Assembly (NCBI GenBank): GCA_009841235.1
Contig: VXMH01000043.1
Span: forward strand, 1-64,000
Length of the DNA stretch: 64,000 nucleotides
DNA from: Caldilineaceae bacterium SB0661_bin_32
GTDB lineage: Bacteria > Chloroflexota > Anaerolineae > Caldilineales > Caldilineaceae
Direction of reading: 5' to 3'
Shown here: piece after piece, positions 56,979 through 64,000 of the stretch
Numbering within the stretch: position 1 is the stretch's first letter
How the letters are laid out: the number at the start of each line of letters is the position of its first letter
Notes under the pieces: model-generated
Told to the model about the DNA's origin: nothing
The model's input: the letters and a program-made list of their open reading frames with translations, nothing else
The model's database searches: none
Position numbers and translations under genes: made by a program

Positions 56979-58625
56979 ATGGCACAGGCGCTGTACCGCA
57001 AGTGGCGCAGCCAGACTTTCGATGAGGTGGTGGGCCAGGAACACGTGACGACCACCCTGCTCAACGCGCTGCGCGAAGGGCGGGTCGCCCACGCATATCT
57101 GTTCGCAGGCCCCCGCGGCACAGGCAAGACCTCTACCGCCAGGATCCTCGCCAAAGCCCTGAACTGTACGGACGAAGAAAATCAGCCCTGCAACCGCTGC
57201 AGCCACTGTACCGCAATCAACGAAGGCCGCATGTTGGACCTGATCGAAATCGACGCGGCCAGCAACAACAGTGTCGACGACGTTCGAGAACTAAGAGAAA
57301 AAGTCGGCTTTCAGCCTAGCGAGTCCCGTTACAAAGTCTACATCATCGACGAAGTACATATGCTCAGCGCCAGCGCGTTCAACGCACTGCTGAAGACGCT
57401 GGAAGAGCCTCCCCCCTACGCCCGTTTCGTGCTGGCCACGACCGAACCCCACCGCATTCCCGCAACCGTTCTCAGCCGCTGCCAGCGCTTTGATTTTCGC
57501 CGCATCCCCGTTGCCGAGATCGCAGCCCACCTGACACACGTCGCTGGCGAGGAGGGCTTCGAAGTTCAAGAGCCGGCAATCTTCGCCATTGCCCGCAGCG
57601 CGCAAGGCTGTATGAGGGACGCCGTCAGCCTGCTCGATCAGATGACCAGTTACGGCGCGGCCGCATCGGCCGATGACAGCCAGGCAATCTCCCTGGAGCA
57701 GGTGCAACAGGTGTTGGGCAGCGTCGCCGGCGAGACGGTAGCCGCATTTGTCGATGCACTGGCGGCCAAAAATGTATCCACCGGCCTGGAGCTGATCCAC
57801 GACCTGCTCCTTCAAGGAGGAAGCCTGAATGAATTCGCGGCCCAGGTGATCGAACATCTGCGGGGCGTGATGCTCGTGCAGATGGTTGGCGACAGTGCGT
57901 TGCTTGAAGACGCCGCTCCGGATACCGTCCAGACCATGAAAAAGCAGGCCAGCGAGATAGGGAATGCGGATACCCTTTTGGCTATCAAACGATTCAGTCA
58001 AGCCATGACTGAGTTGAAAGGCGGCTTCCAGCCCCAGCTTCCCCTCGAACTGGCGCTGGTCGAGCTCATCGAAGGCGTTCAGCAACAGGTGCCCGCACCG
58101 GCGCCGGCCCAAACAGGAACCCGAACGGCATCCCCTGCGTCGCCCCCGCAGGCCAGGACTGCGGCACAGCCTGCTGCTCGCCCCGGCAAGAGTTCCGTCC
58201 CCGAACAAACGCCTGCCGCATCCCTCGACGCCGAGGCCATGCAGCGGCTGAGAGACCGGTGGGGCGAATTCATGAACGCGGTTCGCGATCGTTGCGGGCA
58301 CAAACAACAGGCCTCGCTCCGCTCCATACGGGACCTGGCAATCGGCGGGAATGCTGTGGCAATTGCCTTTGGAAACAATACGTTTTCCCAGAAGATGATC
58401 TCCGAGGCCAAAACGAAAGATGCCGTCTCCGGCATTCTGGCAGAGATACTGGGCCAGCAGATAACACTCATCTGCCAGGGCGGCGAAAAGGCCACGATCC
58501 CCTCTACAACTGGGCAGGCCGTCGAAGAACCGCAGACCGGCGGGCCGGATCCCCTGCTGGAGTACGCCGTATCCGAATTGGGAGCCAAGGTCAGCGACAG
58601 CCGCCCGGAATCGGACCGACCCTGA
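56979..58625 (+). CDS. dnaX: DNA polymerase III subunits gamma/tau
   Basis: Clamp-loader ATPase. Seen: LYRKWRSQTFDEVVGQEHV, Walker A GPRGTGKTS, zinc module CNRCSHC, DEVHMLS and SRC sensor region (TVLSRCQRFDF). The C-terminus has a Pro/Ala-rich linker and a domain III/IV-like end. 548 residues from ATG 56979 with AGGAG at 56966. An E. coli-type slippery heptamer for the short gamma form was not found. Confidence 0.97.
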   Translation: MAQALYRKWRSQTFDEVVGQEHVTTTLLNALREGRVAHAYLFAGPRGTGKTSTARILAKALNCTDEENQPCNRCSHCTAINEGRMLDLIEIDAASNNSVDDVRELREKVGFQPSESRYKVYIIDEVHMLSASAFNALLKTLEEPPPYARFVLATTEPHRIPATVLSRCQRFDFRRIPVAEIAAHLTHVAGEEGFEVQEPAIFAIARSAQGCMRDAVSLLDQMTSYGAAASADDSQAISLEQVQQVLGSVAGETVAAFVDALAAKNVSTGLELIHDLLLQGGSLNEFAAQVIEHLRGVMLVQMVGDSALLEDAAPDTVQTMKKQASEIGNADTLLAIKRFSQAMTELKGGFQPQLPLELALVELIEGVQQQVPAPAPAQTGTRTASPASPPQARTAAQPAARPGKSSVPEQTPAASLDAEAMQRLRDRWGEFMNAVRDRCGHKQQASLRSIRDLAIGGNAVAIAFGNNTFSQKMISEAKTKDAVSGILAEILGQQITLICQGGEKATIPSTTGQAVEEPQTGGPDPLLEYAVSELGAKVSDSRPESDRP

Positions 58626-58661
58626 AGCAGCAACTATCCTTTTGCACCGGGAGTAAGACTG

Positions 58662-59069
58662 ATGGCGAAAAAGAAGAGGAATCGCAGAACCAGAAGCGGC
58701 AATAATCCTTTCGGCGGCGGCGCCCCCGGCATGCCTTCCGGCGGTTCACTCGGCGGCGGCATGGGCGGCGACCTTGCCGCGCGTGTGCGCAAGATGCAGG
58801 GTGACATGGAAAAGGCGCAGGAGGAGTTGGCCGAAGAGATAGTGACCGGCAGCGCCGGCGGCGGAATGATCGAAGTGGATATGGACGGCCATCAGGCGGT
58901 TCAGGCGTTGAGAATCAAGCCGGAGGTAGTCGATCCGGACGACGTCGAGATGCTGGAAGACCTGCTCCTGGCGGCAATAGGCGACGCCTCGGAAAAAGTC
59001 AAGTCCCTCACGGAAGAGCGCATGGGCGGATTTGCCGACGGCCTGAACATCCCCGGCCTCGGCTTCTAA
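58662..59069 (+). CDS. Nucleoid-associated protein YbaB/EbfC family
   Basis: 135 residues. A 35-residue Gly/Arg-rich N-terminus precedes the YbaB core (MQGDMEKAQEELAEEIVTGS in part, then VEVD-like IEVDMDGHQAVQALRIKPE). Located between dnaX and recR as in many bacteria, where it probably supports recombination-repair. GGGAG lies upstream of the ATG. Confidence 0.93.
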   Translation: MAKKKRNRRTRSGNNPFGGGAPGMPSGGSLGGGMGGDLAARVRKMQGDMEKAQEELAEEIVTGSAGGGMIEVDMDGHQAVQALRIKPEVVDPDDVEMLEDLLLAAIGDASEKVKSLTEERMGGFADGLNIPGLGF

Positions 59070-59095
59070 TCCGGGACGCACACCAGGATCACGCA

Positions 59096-59722
59096 ATGGC
59101 GCCGCTGGCACAACCTGTTACCAACCTGATCGACGCCTTCAGCCGCCTGCCGGGCATTGGGCCAAAGTCCGCCTCCCGTCTCGCCTATTTCCTTTTGCGC
59201 AGCGACGAAGAAATCGCCCTCTCGCTGGCCGCCGCACTTCAGGAGTTGAAGGCGGCAACATTGTTCTGCGGCCTCTGCTACAACATCGCCGACAAAGACC
59301 CCTGCGCAATCTGCGACAACGAACAGCGCGACCGGACGATCATCTGCGTGGTCGAAGAGCCCCTTGACGTCCAGGCCATAGAGCGCACCGGTTCCTATCA
59401 GGGTCTCTACCATGTACTGCACGGCGCGATTTCGCCCGTGGAAGGAATCGGGCCTGACGACCTGAAACTTCGGGAACTGCTTAACCGGCTGCAGCCGGAC
59501 CATCCCGGAGAACAGGCGATTGACGGTGAAACGAGGGAACTGCTGGTGGCGACCAATCCGAACCTCGAAGGGGAAGCCACCGCGATGTATATTGCCAGGC
59601 TTATCAAGCCCCTGGGCGTTCGCGTCACCCGCCTGGCCCGCGGTCTGCCAACCGGCGGCGATCTCGAATATGCCGATGAAATGACCCTGAGCAACGCCCT
59701 GGCGGGTCGGCTGGAAATGTAA
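59096..59722 (+). CDS. recR: Recombination protein RecR
   Basis: RecFOR mediator. Seen: helix-hairpin-helix [17 protein letters not shown], zinc finger C-x2-C...C-x2-C ([16 protein letters not shown]), Toprim E/D region [15 protein letters not shown] and [14 protein letters not shown]. 208 residues. Third gene of dnaX-ybaB-recR. Confidence 0.97.
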   Translation: MAPLAQPVTNLIDAFSRLPGIGPKSASRLAYFLLRSDEEIALSLAAALQELKAATLFCGLCYNIADKDPCAICDNEQRDRTIICVVEEPLDVQAIERTGSYQGLYHVLHGAISPVEGIGPDDLKLRELLNRLQPDHPGEQAIDGETRELLVATNPNLEGEATAMYIARLIKPLGVRVTRLARGLPTGGDLEYADEMTLSNALAGRLEM

Positions 59723-59750
59723 ACCGGTCAGGATTCGCCGCACCCCAAAT

Positions 59751-61498
<1,748 letters not shown>

Positions 61499-61499
<1 letters not shown>

Positions 61500-61690
61500 T
61501 GCAGGCGCAACCGAACAACTCCTTCTGCTTCGTCTGCGGCCTGGATAACGTAGCCGGCGTGAGAGTGCGATTCTATGAAGGCGCCGTCGCGGTGCGCGCT
61601 GAAGGCAAATTTCTTATACAGCCGCTCAGCGTCGTTTCCGGGCCGGATGCTGATTTGCCGGGTTGGCAAGTCTATAATTGTAAGGAGTAA
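61499..61690 (+). pseudogene. 5' fragment of a hotdog (PaaI-like) thioesterase gene
   Basis: Starts at ATG 61499 overlapping the mutase stop. The first 35 residues (CFVCGLDNVAGVRVRFYEG ... VRAEGKF) look like the N-terminus of PaaI-like thioesterases that begin with a CFVCG module. After VRAEGKF the similarity ends and 20 unrelated residues run to a stop at 61690, just before the promoter of the ATPase gene. About 64 residues remain of a family that is normally 140-160 residues. The break coincides with the edge of the AT-richer two-gene insert. Confidence 0.6.
61655..61678 (+). promoter_or_regulatory. TTGCC palindrome and -10 element before the ATPase gene
   Basis: TTGCC (61655-61659) and GGCAA (61665-61669) form a five-base inverted repeat four bases before a consensus -10 TATAAT (61673-61678). 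AAGGAG (61682-61687) precedes the GTG at 61694. No strong -35 is visible. An operator-like arrangement, so the pair may have its own control. Confidence 0.55.
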
Positions 61691-61693
61691 ACG

Positions 61694-62794
61694 GTGCTTG
61701 ACTTCATTACAATTGAGGGCTTCAAGAGTATCGCAATCCTGAACGAGCTGAAATTAGGCCCAATAAACGTGTTAATTGGACCTAATGGTTCGGGCAAGTC
61801 GAACTTCATCGGAGTTTTTTCCTTGCTGAACGCCATACGCTCGGGACGCCTGCAGCTGTACGTGTTGCGTGCAGGGGGTGCTGACAGAGTTCTGCATTTC
61901 GGTTTGAGGACAACTGAGAGTATGAGAGTTCACCTTTCATTCGAGAACCAGACTAATCAGTATGAAATTCGGTTGCAGGCGACCGAAACTGACCAACTTC
62001 ATCCAAGCGGTGAGACTATTTCATTCTGGGACAAGGCGAATTACGACAAATCGAATGACGATACTCTTTTCGGCAGGGGCGGAGAGGCAGGAATCAGCTT
62101 GCCGCCCACCGGAGAAATCCAATGGTATGTTCAGAATCATCTCGATAGTTGGCGCCTGTATCATTTTCACGACACCAGTTCGGCTTCTCCTTTGCGTAAG
62201 ACAGCGGATGTAAATGACAATCGATTTCTACGAATGGATGGCACAAATCTGGCCTCATTCTTGCATCTCTTGCGCCAAAGGTATGAAATCAATTACCACT
62301 TGATTCGCCGTACAGTGCAGCTCGTTGCGCCGTTTTTCGAAGATTTTCTGCTCCAACCTTCGGCGCATAACGAAGACAGGATTCGCCTTGAATGGCGGCA
62401 TAAAGGAACTGACGCCTACTTTGACGTTTCTTCGTTTTCCGACGGCACGCTGCGTTTCATAGCTCTTGCGACTCTGATGCTGCAACCAGAGGAAATGCGC
62501 CCTTCGGTCATTCTTTTAGACGAGCCGGAACTAGGGTTGCACCCCTATGCAATTACCCTGCTGGCCTCGCTGGTTAAGCAGGCCTCCGTAAAGTCACAGG
62601 TCATTCTAGCGACACAGTCTCCTATCCTGTTGAATCATTTCCAACCCGAAGACGTGCTCGTGGCAGACCGTGTTCGGGGGCAAACAGAGTTTACTCGGCT
62701 TGACGCTGAGAACTTGAAAGCTTGGTTAGACGACTACAGTCTAGGTCAGTTGTGGGAAATGAATGAATTCGGCGGACGCCCTAATCGGGAATGA
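61694..62794 (+). CDS. AAA family ATPase (OLD/AAA_21-like)
   Basis: SMC/ABC-like ATPase with IEGFKSI at the N-terminus, Walker A GPNGSGKS (residues 29-36), an insert of about 200 residues, signature-like SFSDGTLRFIALATLML, Walker B VILLDEPELGLHP (about residue 272) and ATQSPILL as the H-loop region. 366 residues from GTG 61694 with AAGGAG upstream. No C-terminal Toprim, so unlike single-chain OLD nucleases; the partner 17 bases downstream has a Toprim-like motif. AT-richer than neighbouring genes. A defence-type function is inferred from this pairing. Confidence 0.9.
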   Translation: MLDFITIEGFKSIAILNELKLGPINVLIGPNGSGKSNFIGVFSLLNAIRSGRLQLYVLRAGGADRVLHFGLRTTESMRVHLSFENQTNQYEIRLQATETDQLHPSGETISFWDKANYDKSNDDTLFGRGGEAGISLPPTGEIQWYVQNHLDSWRLYHFHDTSSASPLRKTADVNDNRFLRMDGTNLASFLHLLRQRYEINYHLIRRTVQLVAPFFEDFLLQPSAHNEDRIRLEWRHKGTDAYFDVSSFSDGTLRFIALATLMLQPEEMRPSVILLDEPELGLHPYAITLLASLVKQASVKSQVILATQSPILLNHFQPEDVLVADRVRGQTEFTRLDAENLKAWLDDYSLGQLWEMNEFGGRPNRE

Positions 62795-62810
62795 CTGGAG
62801 AATTGCGCAG

Positions 62811-63509
62811 ATGACAAGGCTATTCCTCCACGTTGAGGGCCAAACCGAAGAGAGTTTTGTAAACGAGGTGCTTGCACCCCATCTCTACTCCTGTGGATAC
62901 ACTATGGTCGTTCCCCGGCCAACCGGCGGAATAAAGCCATGGCCGAGCGCCAAAAGGAACATACTGAGGTATTTGAAGCAAGATGCTGGATGTATAGTCA
63001 GCACGATGGTAGACTTCTACGGTCTCCCGCAGAGCGGGCCTGGCCCATGGCCTGGAAGGAAGGATGCCAATAGTTCACTGTATCCGGAGAAGGCTCGGAC
63101 TGTCGAAAAAGAACTACTGGCAGATGTCTGCCACGATATGGGGACAAACTTCAACCCCAGCAGATTCATTCCATACGTGATGATGCACGAATTCGAGGCA
63201 ATGCTATTCAGCGACTGCGCTGCGTTTAGTCGCGGCATAGGCAAACCGACACTAGCCAGACAGTTTCAGGCTGTCCGCGATGCCTTTGCCAGTCCGGAAG
63301 AGATCGATGATTCGCCTTTTACAGCCCCTTCCAAGCGCGTCGAAAAGCTTGTGCCGGGTTACACTAAGCCGCTGTTGGGTACGCTGGCCGTGTTTGAAAT
63401 CGGCCTAGAGGCCATCAGAAGGGAATGCCCGCATTTTGGATGCTGGCTAAGTCGCTTGGAAGCATTCCCTACGGCCAGCTCCGGCCTGTCTGCAACAGGT
63501 TCACGGTAG
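62811..63509 (+). CDS. DUF4276 family protein (Toprim-like)
   Basis: 232 residues from ATG 62811 (GGAG ten bases upstream). Seen: FLHVEGQTEESFVNEVL, with the Glu expected of a Toprim fold, VDFYGLP (Asp), MMHEFEAMLFSD, APSKRVEKLVPGYTKPLLG in part and ECPHFGCWLSRLE, the conserved pattern of DUF4276. Lies directly after the ATPase, in the same AT-richer insert. DUF4276 genes are commonly paired with ATPases; nuclease activity would rest on the acidic Toprim residues but is not shown. Confidence 0.88.
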   Translation: MTRLFLHVEGQTEESFVNEVLAPHLYSCGYTMVVPRPTGGIKPWPSAKRNILRYLKQDAGCIVSTMVDFYGLPQSGPGPWPGRKDANSSLYPEKARTVEKELLADVCHDMGTNFNPSRFIPYVMMHEFEAMLFSDCAAFSRGIGKPTLARQFQAVRDAFASPEEIDDSPFTAPSKRVEKLVPGYTKPLLGTLAVFEIGLEAIRRECPHFGCWLSRLEAFPTASSGLSATGSR

Positions 63510-63518
63510 GGAGCAGAG

Positions 63519-63962
63519 GTGAACAGTTCAGAAACAGTGCAACTAACCGACGCCCGGCTCGACCATGTCGGCATCGTCGTCCAGGATCTCGACGATGCCC
63601 TTTCCACATACTGCGGCATCCTTGGCTTCCGCCTCCTCGAGCGGCTCGACGCACCCGACCACGGTGTCGAGCTCGCATTTCTTGCATCCGGTAACAGCAC
63701 GATTGAGCTCCTGTCTCCCATCGACAGAGAGAGCGGCACCGCCCGCTTCCTGGCCCGCCGGGGAGAAGGCAGCCACCACGTCTGCTTCGCCGTGCCCGAC
63801 ATAGCTCGCACCCTGCAGGAGCTTCGTACTCAAGGCGTCCGCCTGATCGACGAGAGCCCCCGTCAGGGTGTCCACGGCCTTGTCGCCTTTGTCCATCCCC
63901 AGGCCGCGCACGGCGTCATGATCGAACTGCTGCAAAAGGACCCGGCGCACCGGCTCGAATGA
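63519..63962 (+). CDS. Methylmalonyl-CoA epimerase (glyoxalase/VOC fold)
   Basis: Epimerises (R)- and (S)-methylmalonyl-CoA. Seen: LDHVGIVVQDLDDALSTY with the first His, a Glu in ELAFLASGNSTIELLSP, GEGSHHVCFAV and MIELLQ, the four metal ligands His/Gln-type/His/Glu of the VOC fold. 147 residues from GTG 63519; the ribosome binding site GGGAG overlaps the end of the DUF4276 gene. Usually adjacent to the mutase gene, here separated by the insert. The last 38 bases of the window contain no gene. Confidence 0.9.
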   Translation: MNSSETVQLTDARLDHVGIVVQDLDDALSTYCGILGFRLLERLDAPDHGVELAFLASGNSTIELLSPIDRESGTARFLARRGEGSHHVCFAVPDIARTLQELRTQGVRLIDESPRQGVHGLVAFVHPQAAHGVMIELLQKDPAHRLE

Positions 63963-64000
63963 CTCCACCCCGATTCGGCCAACCCCCCACGGTTGGCACG

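Noticed and set aside
57930..57960. dnaX frameshift site for gamma
   Set aside because: Only five A's before GC; the heptamer A-AAA-AAG is absent.

Overview
This 64 kb window is a GC-rich bacterial chromosome segment. It is most likely from the Chloroflexota, perhaps a Caldilinea/Anaerolineae-like lineage. That placement is an inference from gene content and order: a sufR-C-B-D cluster with rhodanese, SufU and SufT, a split acyl-CoA mutase large subunit beside methylmalonyl-CoA epimerase, YfhO-like and flippase membrane proteins, SH3 and M6-type lipoproteins, and a sugar-acid/sulfatase cluster. No rRNA, convincing tRNA, CRISPR array or insertion sequence was found.

Layout. 1-350: poly-G/C tract and a GGGGCAGGC/GCCTGCCC hairpin repeat. 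353-8021: carbohydrate and sugar-acid genes (CE7 esterase, UxuA-like dehydratase, amidohydrolase, sulfatase, enolase-superfamily dehydratase) with MsrA and a Cof-type phosphatase. 8300-11811: leuS with a possible Leu-rich leader peptide and hairpins, then a thiamine-binding-like protein and a HIT protein. 11832-15391 (minus): glyA-radA-O-methyltransferase with a good terminator. 15819-25474: SCO1, ThpR, a divergent Amt homologue, MltG, a binding-protein-like lipoprotein, GT4, pyrimidine phosphorylase and TrmFO. 25575-36445: SH3 lipoprotein, polyprenol-phosphate mannosyltransferase, a 1530-residue YfhO-flippase fusion, an alkyltransferase-like protein, CtaG and an M6-like metalloprotease.

36485-43354 (minus): PAP2 and nucleotidyltransferase genes, nusB-tatB-tatC-coiled coil, and yceD-rpmF-fabD-fabG. 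44111-50847: an iron-sulfur assembly operon headed by SufR, with a long palindrome overlapping the promoter. It has no sufS; a rhodanese lies between sufD and sufU. 51102-54418 (minus): an accessory module of an FRG-TPR protein, a membrane coiled-coil protein and a TPR protein, followed by an 800-base stretch with one possible small gene. 55240-63962: an unknown helical-repeat protein, dnaX-ybaB-recR, then the mutase and epimerase genes. These last two are separated by a truncated thioesterase and an AT-richer AAA ATPase/DUF4276 pair.

The two most unusual loci are the ATPase/DUF4276 pair (61694-63509), which looks like a split OLD/PARIS-style defence module inserted into a metabolic operon, and the FRG/TPR/membrane module (51102-54418). 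Their defence or signalling roles are inferences.
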